DNA from: Angiostrongylus vasorum
Taxonomy: Eukaryota > Nematoda > Chromadorea > Rhabditida > Metastrongylidae
Direction of reading: 5' to 3'
Length of the DNA stretch: 64,000 nt
NCBI GenBank assembly: GCA_018806985.1
Contig: JADANN010000462.1
Span: forward strand, 1,851,501 to 1,915,500
This document shows, in pieces, positions 56,938 through 64,000 of this stretch. Each line of letters starts with the position of its first letter. Within the stretch, counting starts at the first letter, position 1. The translations under genes were made by a program, and so were the position numbers. Below the pieces are notes generated by a model that saw nothing but the letters and a program-made list of their open reading frames with translations, made no database searches and was not told the origin of the DNA.

Positions 56938-59900
56938 ATACATACGAGGGAGTGTGGCGCGCGGTGATTAGAAGAGCCCTGCAATACAAATACGATGGAT
57001 CCCCCATGCCCCAGATTCACCAAGCCTTCCATCCCTCCGAGGTCGGCAAATTGGTACCGGACTTGTCTGGAAGGATAGTAGCACTGGGTCGATACATCGG
57101 CAGACCACCGCGAGCTTGTAAAGGCCAGATATGCATTCAATCGCCTCGAAACGGTGCTTAACTAAGCCAAATGAATGGGGCACCTCTTAGGGATTGATCA
57201 ACGTCCTGAGTTTTATCCTTAACTCTTTATGTATACACAAGAAGGAAATTTTGCTAGACAAAAAAACATGGCAGAAAGGTAGGAGCAATACTGAGTAGTT
57301 ATGAAAGTGTATCGAACACACGCGTTGTTGTTAAAGCACTAAAGTCTGAAAAGGCGAAAGCGACATTATTTCACAGGCCAGTCTCAATGTCAACCTTTAC
57401 ATAACATCTACCACACTTGTTGCACCGCACACTTAATCGCTGCTTTCAGCTTTTCCATAAAACCCAATTAAGATTGATATTTGGCTGAGAAAGCGTGAAC
57501 GATGCTGAGGTGGTAGCCGCTGGTTCGCTAGAGCTCGTTGCACAATTGGGATGTGTATGGGGACGAACATGAGGGTATTTTGCAGAACTGATGTCACTCT
57601 GTTGTTTTTTGCTTCATTAATTCGAAAGCCAAACCCCAGAGAGGCTCCACAGCCCTCATGGAAGGAGATGCGGCGGAGCGAAGAGAAAAGAAGTACCAGA
57701 ACAATAGTTATTATTAAAATACGGTTCCCCCAGAGGAATGGTCATTTGGATGGTTATATAGTACTTAGGAATCTTAGACGAATAATTTCAAAAGAATTCA
57801 AACTCAAGGAAACTGAAATAAAAAATTCGGCCATGAAAGAAATTTTTTTTACTTGAAACAGTAGTGTAATATCTCGTATCCACTAAAACTTGTAAATCCT
57901 TCTTAAACGAGCTAAAAAATTTCCGTTCTTTTCCAAAAGGCTTGCTATAGAACCTAAAAAATTTGCTTTAGTAAACCGACTTTCACTTAACCTTGACGTG
58001 AATAATCAATTAATATCTAACTTTTATTCGGCTAACGTTTCCACGTCTTCGTCTTCCTCAGAGCAAATGATTCTAGTCGATGTTCACAGTCCTCGGCCAT
58101 CAGCTCTAAGGATGACGAAGATGTCGAAACTCTAACCGAATAAAAGCTGCATAACAGCTTCGTGTCAGCTAAAAAATTTTCGTTCGAATACCTAAACCCT
58201 TAAATAAAACCCCTGAGCGTTCATCAATCTCTCTGCGATGCCCAATGCACTGGACTTTATTAAGTATCGTTAGGATGACTGAATGTACATCTGGCTTATA
58301 AAATGACTTGCGGTGGCTTATTGATATACTAATTCAGTGCTACTACCACCCTCCCTCCATCCCCCCTCCCCCGCCATACAAGTCAGATTTCAATTAGCCG
58401 ACCTGGGAGGGATGGAAGGTTAGGTGAGCCCGGGGCGACGCATCGGCCACATGTATTGATGGACATCTCTAAGTACTGAGCAACATGCGGCCCTAAACGC
58501 TATTTCGTGCAGAAAATAGCAGTCGACAATGAAAGTAGACTGTCAAGGGTCAATCTGCTCAGCAAAAACGAAGAACCAATAAACAGACCGTATGGATGAA
58601 GACTCTGCGGCAGCCACCATCGTCTCTTACCCTCGTCCTCTCTATCTGCGTGTGATTCTTTCTATAAATCATTTATGAAGCTTTACTTTGGAATCTGCAA
58701 AATCTGACTATATTCAAATAAAGTCGCCTAAGGACAAATTCCTCATGCTTTCGAGTGTTTACGGAAGTTAAATCGGTGATCAAAAACGCATGACATGGAC
58801 ACCTTGAAGTACATTTCGTACGGGTAGTTCATAACCAGCAGTATCTCCTATGCTGATAACAATCTCTATACTTTAATCAGAAGTTGGGAAGCTCAGCCAA
58901 AAGTACACCATTGCTACCAAGTTGTAAAGTAGACCCCCTTGCGATCCACAAGCCCAGCAACTACTTGCGGTACGTGCTAAGGATGCCGTAACAAGGTTAC
59001 CCTCTGAAAAAAAAGGACTAGTGGAAAAAGATCAACTCCCCAGCATTTCTGAAAAAAACAAAGCCAGCAACAAATCAGCCTAAGTAGTTTCGTACATTTG
59101 GCATTACCGCATCCAACGTCGGTCATTGTGGAAACCTGCACAATTAAATCTCGTGTTGTTTTATACTGACCGAATAATCACCTTCTCCCTGAGCTGATTT
59201 TGCAGGAAGGACAAGAAATATCTGTCATAACACAAGCAGAAAAAAAATAAATCGTGCACAACGAATGCATTCTGGGCAGAACTGTTTCCCTTTCCGACAT
59301 GAGGGCAGGTTGAGTTGCACCTGATTGACACTATGAGTTGCACGTCGAAGTGCTCGGAAACTGCCGCGAATATGCACGCTACAGTCCACCAGTCAAGATG
59401 TTCACATCGCTCTACACCGCCGTCGTGAAGGTGCTTTAAAATAGAAAACAATGCTGAAGCTTGATCCGACTGTAAGGTACTGTTGTAACGTAAGTAACAA
59501 ATGCCAGCTGAACAAGATCTCTGTCCAAGGCAAGCTTATGGCACTATATGCCGAAAACTGGTAGAAATAGTTAAAAAAAGAAACAGTTTTAACAAATGTG
59601 TCACATTGTGTGAAAATTCGCTCAGATATCAACCCTAAAGGATCTGGATCCCTATCACCTCTCAGAAGGTTATGAGATTGATGACGAGAAAGCTGTACTC
59701 CTATCGTCACCACTTTCGGTTTAAAGTACTAGTTGTGATCAGGAAAACAGAGAAAGGCACAGCTCCAATACTAGAAAACATCACAAGCGACTCCCTCCGG
59801 TGTAGATACCATGAACTACGTGATGCTGCTAGAATTTACACAATGACATGCATTCGAAAAGAATTAATCGCGTGTAGGGAATCCAACAAACTCTCATCTT

Positions 59901-61454
59901 GCCGAAGAGGGTTGACTGAACGACTGTTGAGCAAATCAAGAGGTTTGGAATTTTTGGTGAAACTCAGCGAACTGGGCAAGAAGGATTCCTGCAGGTGTTA
60001 TGCTGCATCAATCGAATTCAAGCCGTAACTAGGATCATCGAAGTGTATTAGGAATATCATCTATCATACTCTCGTTCTAGCCTTGGCTTTAAAAAAACGT
60101 TCGAGCAGTGGAAACGAATCCCATTATTAGCACTGCTGGAACTCTTCGAAATAAGAACTCTAGCCGACTACCAGTGAAGTGTATCACGAGAATATTTCTA
60201 CCGACGTATTATAATACCCATAGGAATCGAGTTCCGAGAAAGCGACATCATCTGGCTAAAGTTGTTCATCACTGCTTTAGTAGTGGATAATTAAGTCGCT
60301 TCATCGGGATAAAAATAGCGCACCCATTAATGGCAAATTGCTTGCAGATTTCTGTTCTGTCGCCATCTTTTTCGAGGAGCATCGGTGCAGCAAACGGAAT
60401 TCCCCGAGCGACTAAGCCAGCGAGGAATGCGAGAGGATTGCGAATGAAATGGAAAACAATGCAGGTCGTGCAAAATCCGTGAGTGTCATTGAATACAAAT
60501 CGAGAAGGAGAAAAGCAAAATTCGAAATTCAAAGGAAGCCGCCAACCAGCCGACGGATCCAAAACTCCGCTCTCACTCTTTCGGCTCAATTAGCGACGTT
60601 TGTAGACGGGTTATCAAGGTGCTTAGATGATAACTAAACGATACAACGCCCAGAGATCTATTTTCGAACCAATCGCCCATCCCTTCTTTACGTACAAATA
60701 ATAGAATTTCGGCATTATCTCTGAATATTCACGAAGTTCAACAACAACTTTATAACCTTTTTGCGCTTTATTTTCCACTAACTAGGAGAAAAGAGACCTG
60801 TAGTCCCTATGAGGGACATGAGACTGGGACGATGTTGATCAGTTGGCACCCCCATCGAAGTGGTCGATATTGAATCCTCTGGTGTCTCCCGCAGCAGAGT
60901 CTCTCGCACTTCCGAGGTCCGCCGTTGCACCTGACGTTGTTTGCCTTTTCCGTTCATTTTCATAACAGCTGGATGTCTGTTTTCAAAACAGTTGAATCAT
61001 GGAAAGAAATGAAGTGCAAAAAGATGTTCCTAACTTCTAGACAATACTAACATTTTTGGCCTTTATTTACTTATAACCCTATTTCTAACACGTTTATGAG
61101 TGATAATCCCGTCAAGCGGTTGAATTCACTGGCCCACCTCCTTGGCCATTGTGTGCAGGCGTTCCTTCATTATGAATGAAATTTGCGACTTCACGTCGTC
61201 CTCGTTCTTCCTTCCATAAGATTCAGAGAGGGTTTGAAAAGGCTTTTTCTGCATCCAGTGAGGCTGAGTTTAGAGGATCTAACAATAACTTGTGTATGAC
61301 GATATATGGGAATTCAAAATACTGATGCACCTGGAACCTGAAGTCCATCCTCGTCCTCAACCTGTATCGCAACAGGTTTCGGTGCTGGTCGAGCAGGTGG
61401 TGATGGCATGCTAAATCCATTTATCGGCAAAAGACTTTTCGTATACTCTCCCAT
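40222..61454 (-). CDS. tax-2: Cyclic-nucleotide-gated channel beta subunit (TAX-2-like)
   Basis: Exons in gene order: 61454-61331 and 60968-60783 (N-terminal, tentative), then 54064-53856 (S1-S2, [20 protein letters not shown]), 49802-49665 (S3-S4), 49566-49502, 49440-49292 (S5, [18 protein letters not shown]), 48137-48053 (pore, [20 protein letters not shown]), 47788-47725 (S6), 45249-45090 (C-linker, [20 protein letters not shown]), 44804-44706, 44642-44559, 41992-41874 ([20 protein letters not shown]), 41660-41514 (binding domain, [13 protein letters not shown]), 41241-41064, 40412-40222 (acidic end). Such channels turn cGMP into sensory-neuron currents in worms. The VGGDNNE...EGSVFGE-type wording and non-glycine pore favour the beta class. 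Splice phases agree from S1 to S6. Exons between 60783 and 54064 are missing, and two one-base frame breaks and one GA donor lie further on. Confidence 0.85.
40852..41000 (+). mobile_element. SINE-A with internal deletion
   Basis: A short head (GCGGTGCACTGGCTTGAGGC) is joined directly to the 3' body (TCACCGCGAGTCATTGTATG). About 110 bp of the middle is missing. It lies in the last intron of the channel gene. Confidence 0.7.
42635..42790 (-). mobile_element. SINE-B copy in a channel intron
   Basis: Minus-strand order is ACACGTGAGCCTCCGAAAGG, then GCGGGTTCAAAGG (B-box-like), CGCAAAACACTG on the body, and tail GGTAGTAAATAAAAAGTTAA. Confidence 0.6.
42865..43150 (-). mobile_element. SINE-A in a channel intron
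   Basis: Minus-strand head GCATGTAGCGCAATGGTTAG with B box GAGTTCGATCCTGCACC, then CACCAAGCCTTCCATCTC and GGCCACCGTGGGTCACTG. The tail ends near 42868. Confidence 0.85.
44262..44520 (+). mobile_element. SINE-A, old diverged copy
   Basis: Only the general order remains: GGTCAGCAAATTGGTGCCAA, TTATCTGGGAGTATAG, GAGATGCATGGTACGTCC, GGAATTGATCAACGC. It lies antisense to the channel gene, just 3' of the exon that ends at 44559. Confidence 0.6.
45566..45850 (+). mobile_element. SINE-A, full length
   Basis: Clean head: GCGTGTGGCGCAGTGGTCAT (A box) and GTGGGATCGATCCCCGGGC (B box). The body is complete and the tail is GCCCTATTCTTTCTTAG. It is one of the youngest-looking copies. Confidence 0.88.
46284..46428 (+). 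repeat. 43-bp direct repeat spaced by ~100 bp
   Basis: TCGCTTTGATCATCTTCCTT followed by ATGTGCACAAAGCCCAATCA and CAAA occurs at 46284-46326 and again at 46385-46428, identical or nearly so. It lies within the intron between S6 and the C-linker exon. Confidence 0.9.
48982..49258 (+). mobile_element. SINE-A, full length
   Basis: Head GTGCGTGTGGCGCAGTGGTC and GAATCGATCCCC, body TTGGTACCAGATCTGTCCGG and ATGCGTGGCGCATCCCTCAG, and tail AGAGCTTTTTTTT. It is antisense to the channel and sits 34 bp from the S5 exon. Confidence 0.88.
50917..51207 (-). mobile_element. SINE-A, full length
   Basis: Minus-strand copy with head GGGCGTGTGTGGTGAAGTGG, body TTGATCTCGCGCCCATGGTC, and a tail doubled as TTTATCCTTTATCC at 50917-50935. 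It is in the same direction as the channel gene. Confidence 0.85.
52255..52412 (-). mobile_element. tRNA-headed SINE variant, 5' part only
   Basis: The minus-strand head GGGTGGCTCAGTGGTAGTGA and GGGTCGATCTTGGTTC are A- and B-box-like. The body then matches SINE-A (AATTGGTACCAGACTTATCT). The head differs from the main SINE-A type, suggesting a subfamily with another tRNA-like head. Confidence 0.65.
52560..53160 (+). pseudogene. RTE endonuclease relic with nested tRNA-like head
   Basis: [20 protein letters not shown] aligns with LIMQARKIRYDVTSLAETRR, and [20 protein letters not shown] aligns with [20 protein letters not shown] of the other RTE copies. The catalytic Glu is lost (AKNGR). At 53033-53105 the order is interrupted by a tRNA-like stretch (GGTAGCGCAGTGATAGTGAT, then CATTCGACCTTGCCC), like the SINE variant at 52.3 kb. 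Confidence 0.65.
54140..54250 (-). mobile_element. SINE-B 3' fragment
   Basis: On the minus strand: ATCTCAATATCATTGTGGTT, then GTATTTCACATATTACC, and GGCAGCAAATAAAAAGTTAA at the end. Confidence 0.6.
54300..55390 (+). mobile_element. Penelope-like element (RT plus GIY-YIG), degenerate
   Basis: The left part holds an RT block: APSLAIAF, then after a frame change [20 protein letters not shown], whose YIDD is the catalytic motif C in Penelope RTs. The right part (55060-55390) holds [33 protein letters not shown] and, in another frame, [20 protein letters not shown], a GIY-YIG-type nuclease domain. GYI and the arginine of RPLCVRI sit where expected. The element lies in the unresolved intron upstream of the channel's S1 exon. 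Stops and frame changes show it is inactive. Penelope-like elements are distinct from LINEs in pairing RT with this nuclease. Confidence 0.8.
55527..55600 (+). other. Recurrent CTGANGA...GAAA hairpin motif (copy 5)
   Basis: CCAGGCTCTGAGGAAGGGAA, then ATCGTCGAAACGTCAACC and a CAACAACAACGAC run. It lies about 140 bp downstream of the Penelope coding end, the same relative place as copy 4. Confidence 0.5.
55715..56230. mobile_element. Two SINE-B units, inverted
   Basis: The left unit (55715-55990) is minus, with GGTGGTGTACGTGTTGGCTC and GTGTGTTCGTTCCCACCGC on its own strand. The right unit (56000-56230) is plus, with GTTTGGTGGTGAACGCGTTA, GTTTGATCCCCACCGCAGAC and tail GTAGGCAGTAAATAAAG. Their tRNA-like blocks are about 70% alike by eye. 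Confidence 0.65.
56828..56934. repeat. (TA)n microsatellite next to SINE-A head
   Basis: About 105 bp of TA with a short ACACATATACACA start, ending about 15 bp before a SINE-A head. The YIYIY frames are artefacts. Confidence 0.95.
56948..57225 (+). mobile_element. SINE-A, near full length
   Basis: Head GAGTGTGGCGCGCGGTGATT and GATGGATCCCCC, body CACCAAGCCTTCCATCCCTC, GGTACCGGACTTGTCTGG and ATCGGCAGACCACCGCGAG, and tail GAGTTTTATCCTTAA. It lies directly 3' of a TA repeat. Confidence 0.83.
57230..58030. other. No gene recognised (intron of the channel gene)
   Basis: A 101-codon plus-strand frame (57551-57856) has no recognisable domain. Missing channel exons could lie here on the minus strand, but I could not find a convincing one. 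Confidence 0.4.
58037..58150. other. Recurrent hairpin motif, inverted pair (copies 6 and 7)
   Basis: Copy 6 is on the minus strand (GCTCTGAGGAAGACGAAGAC, then GTGGAAACGTTAGCCG). Copy 7, on the plus strand at about 58105, is CTCTAAGGATGACGAAGATG then TCGAAACTCTAACCGAATAA, with the core damaged (CTAAGGA). The two face each other about 45 bp apart. Confidence 0.45.
58202..58493 (-). mobile_element. SINE-A, diverged, with C-rich insertion
   Basis: Minus-strand order is GGGCCGCATGTTGCTCAGT (head), CACCTAACCTTCCATCCC, GGTCGGCTAATTG and ATAAGCCACCGCAAGTC. A plus-strand CCTCCATCCCCCCTCCCCC run at 58352-58373 is not in other copies. Confidence 0.7.
58500..60770. other. Unresolved channel-gene intron; one unassigned frame
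   Basis: A plus-strand frame of 118 codons (59672-60028; [20 protein letters not shown]) and minus-strand frames at 59161-59713 and 60269-60589 are the longest here. None could be tied to a family or to flanking splice sites. The first two channel exons lie just to the right. Confidence 0.35.
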
Positions 61455-61481
61455 TTTTTTAACCTTCAGTAACTTATTAAA

Positions 61482-61705
61482 AAGGGTAAAGGATAAAGCT
61501 CTCGGCGTTAATCAATCCCTGAAGGATGTGTCATACATTTGGCTTCATTAAGAATTGCTGAAGGTGATTGCATGCATATCTGGTTTTACAATGGCTTGCG
61601 GTGGCCTGCCGATTTATCGAGCCAGTGCTGCTATCCTCTCAAACAATTCTGGTACCAATTTGCCGACCCCGGAGGGATGGAGGGCGTGGTGGGCCATAGG
61701 CGATA
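61482..61705 (-). mobile_element. SINE-A, 5'-truncated, 28 bp upstream of the predicted channel start
   Basis: The minus-strand body CTCCGGGGTCGGCAAATTGG to TAACGCCGAGAGCTTTATCC, with tail TTTACCC ending at 61482. It points the same way as the channel gene and sits where its 5' untranslated region or trans-splice site would be. Confidence 0.8.
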
Positions 61706-61756
61706 TTATAATTAAAAATGCTAATGGTCACCACAACTGACATGTTATAATAGAGC

Positions 61757-61982
61757 ACAAAGCTTTCGGCGTTGAAATCCCATGGGGTTTCCTATGCATT
61801 AGACTCCATTCGTAGCATTAAAGGTGACCGAGTGCATGTTTGGCCCAAAATTCATTAATGTGACGGAACCGGAACAATTGCAAGGACTCCGGCGGGTGGG
61901 AAAGTTTGGTGGGCCATGGGCGCGGGGATCGGTTCTATGTGTGTTGCAGGGCGCCTCCGACCACTGCGCCACACGCTCCCTT
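61757..61982 (-). mobile_element. SINE-A with intact head and shortened body
   Basis: The minus-strand head GAGCGTGTGGCGCAGTGGTC and ACCGATCCCCGCGCCCATGG is well kept. The middle is eroded, and the 3' end at 61757 shows the gene-proximal CCGAAAGCTTTGTGC. Confidence 0.75.
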
Positions 61983-62119
61983 ATCGGTGATATTAAATCC
62001 CTAAATACAGTAATCTAACTGGGACTTATTTACCTGACCCCGGAAGAGCACTCGATACAGCAGCATTGGATACGACAAATAGGGAGAGTCCTCTAAAATC
62101 TCAGGGTCATTCTAGGCTG

Positions 62120-64000
62120 CGTAAATCTCCAAGAACAAGGGTGACGGTCTGTACGTAAAAAGCACGCTTACTTGCATCGGCGTCCCCCATAGAGGACCTA
62201 ATAATGCAGGCTGGGGTACGGTGTTATCAAAATGGCTGCTACGAGAAGATGCCACCCATTCAACGCCGTCTCCGAAACCGAAAAAAAACTGTTCCACGGA
62301 ACAAGAGTTAACAGAGGAGTCGGGTGCAACGCTGTTTTCAACAACGCGAATTTGGCAACGAATATCGTTTCATTCGAATGGGCTAACAACCTATGTCAGA
62401 TGTTAACGGTTGAAAATATGTGGATGAATACGGAATTTGGCAATACTTATCGTTTACGCGCCGACATCAAACTATGACGAAGAAGAAGTCGAAGCATTCT
62501 ATATGGGCTTGGAGAAGTTCTACAGAGAAGACCACACATTCTTCAAGGTCATCAGTAGAGATTTTAATGCTAAGAGTGGACCCAGAAAAATGTCTGATTA
62601 ACGTCACATTGGAACCCACGGATTAGAATGTAACGAAAAGGGTAAGCGGCTCTCCGACTTTATCATGACGACTAAGACCATCCATGGTAACTCGCAATTC
62701 CAAAAGCTCCACCCTCAACGCTGGACGTGAGAGTCTCCCAGTGGAGAGTACCATAACGAAATAGACCACAGTATAGCAAATAGAAAGTTTTGCCCAACCG
62801 ATGTCGCTGTTGTCCCAAAATTCTACACGGGATCAGACCATCGCCTCCTTCGTGCAAGATTCTATTTCCCTTCAATACGAGAAAAGCTGCTAGATTCAGA
62901 AAGCGAAGTCCCAAAACCACGATAAACTGGGATTTATTCAGTCCATTAGTTAGCTGCAATTGGCTCACTTAGTGTTATGAAAGCTGAGAGTTCGGAAGTC
63001 ACCCAGAGATGTCTGACTTCAAAAACACTCGGGTTGCTACACCGTGAAATCACACGAGCCACAGGCAACTGCCAACTCACGAAGAGAAGAAGCCCTTAAC
63101 ACCGCATGAATCTTCCCCCAGTTCTCATCAATATACCAGGTGGACTGTTCACACGTTACCGCTCAGAGTGCAAAGGTTCCTACTAAGTGGAAGACCAGCA
63201 AGCCTTCCTTATTGTTCAAGAAGTGTGGCCTCCACGATATCGGCCAATATCGCCCAATCTGCTTGCTGTCTGTCGTCTACAAACTTTTCACTTGAGTCAT
63301 CCTAAACAGAATTGACAGAACACTGGACCAAAGAGAGCCATGTGAGCAAGCAGGGTTTTCCAAAAGGTTTCAATACGATGAACCACATCCACATGCTAAC
63401 AAGATTCAATGAAGTACCGCCAGAGTACAGGAGACGACTACCTCATTTTCACCGATTGTGAGGAAACTTTTGACTCAGTTGAGATAGAACCAGTCATGAA
63501 ATCCTTGGATAGCAAGGGCATCCCTATTCAGATTGAAGATTCTTCATGAGCTGTATGAAGATTTCATAACTAAAAAATATCACCGTTGTTCAACGACATT
63601 AGCCTCGACGTTAAAAAAGAGGTATTAGGGTAGGCGATGTCATTCAGCCAAAATTATTTACCGCCACCTTCGAGAACGTCATGCACTGGGATGGGACAGC
63701 ACTTACATCATATTGGCTTTGTTGATAACATCGTTGTTATAACACCAAACACTAGTCAGACATAACGAATGTTTGCTGATTTTTCATAACGTTTGTGGAA
63801 AGACTGCTCTCGGGCTAAATCTCACAAAAGCAATGTTCACGAGGAACGGTTTGGTTTCATAAGCCCTATTGATTCTCAACGGGACGAATGTTTCCGAATG
63901 TTCCAGCTACGTCGATATAGGTCGAGAAATCAATTTGGTGGACGACTTAGCTCCAGAGCTCCCACCTTTTCGACTCCACCATTCTCGCTGCGCTAATTAT
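62120..64000 (+). mobile_element. RTE retrotransposon, third copy (runs off window)
   Basis: It starts inside the endonuclease region (CCACCCATTCAACGCCGTCT near 62250; compare RRRHPFNAV) and continues through [20 protein letters not shown] (near 62510), a DQTIASFVQDSI-like block and CRLQTFHLSHPKQN (near 63280). It ends at the window edge with SNVHEERFGFISPIDSQRDE. Many frame changes are present. It keeps the 62990-63240 segment missing from the 36 kb copy. Copies at 2-5 kb and 36-39 kb are the closest relatives here. Confidence 0.8.

Noticed and set aside
59672..60028. 118-codon frame as a gene
   Set aside because: It has a basic, Ser-rich composition with no domain, start context or neighbouring exon, so it is left as unassigned.
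60449..60637. Plus-strand frame 60449-60637 as a channel exon
   Set aside because: It is on the opposite strand from the channel gene and has no splice sites in phase.

Overview
The window looks like nuclear DNA of a nematode, most likely a strongylid such as a hookworm. Reasons: AT-rich sequence; small exons split by introns with worm-type TTTTCAG/TTTTAG acceptors; a cyclic-nucleotide-gated channel beta subunit of the TAX-2 type; a Ku80 gene; and a dense load of RTE-type non-LTR retrotransposons, Penelope-like elements, an old mariner and several hundred-base retroposon families. There are no operons of bacterial type, no rRNA and no CRISPR. The strongylid assignment is inference. The split-gene, animal-type structure is seen directly.

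Host genes, left to right: (1) 12125-13841 (+), a small secreted Tyr/Gly-rich protein. (2) 15764-18055 (-), a PP2A B''-type regulatory subunit of the PPP2R3C/RSA-1 group. (3) 19054-26615 (-), Ku80, recognised exon by exon from the vWA domain to the C-terminal domain. (4) 32251-32573 (+), a PPP1R11/inhibitor-3-like PP1 inhibitor, first exon not found. (5) 40222-61454 (-), a TAX-2-like CNG channel beta subunit spread over 21 kb, with S1 to the cyclic-nucleotide-binding domain in small exons; the stretch between its N-terminal exons and S1 is unresolved. Two exons of this channel have one-base homopolymer frame breaks. One channel junction and two Ku80 junctions fit the protein best only with non-canonical dinucleotides, which suggests either consensus errors or unusual splicing.

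Most of the remaining DNA is repeats. Three copies of one RTE family lie at 1997-5400 (-), 36165-38990 (+, internally deleted) and 62120-64000 (+, running off the window). Another RTE lineage lies at 28936-29998 and further RTE relics at 10100-10450 and 52560-53160. A Penelope-like element with RT and GIY-YIG pieces lies at 54300-55390, with stray GIY-YIG fragments at 21040 and 35045. An internally deleted mariner lies at 14540-15060. Three short families recur. 'SINE-A' has about 20 copies, a tRNA-like head with A and B boxes, a ~280 bp body and a tail like TTTATCCTTT. 'SINE-B' has a tRNA-like segment, often in tandem or inverted pairs. 'Family C' shares its 3' end with the RTE at 29.9 kb and its 5' end with the RTE 5' leader, so it looks like an internally deleted RTE derivative. 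Five (TA)n microsatellites occur, three of them directly 5' of a SINE-A head.

The most unusual signal is a short motif found 6-7 times. It has a CTGANGA ... GAAA core around a small hairpin, resembles a hammerhead ribozyme core, and twice lies 100-250 bp downstream of a Penelope GIY-YIG coding end.
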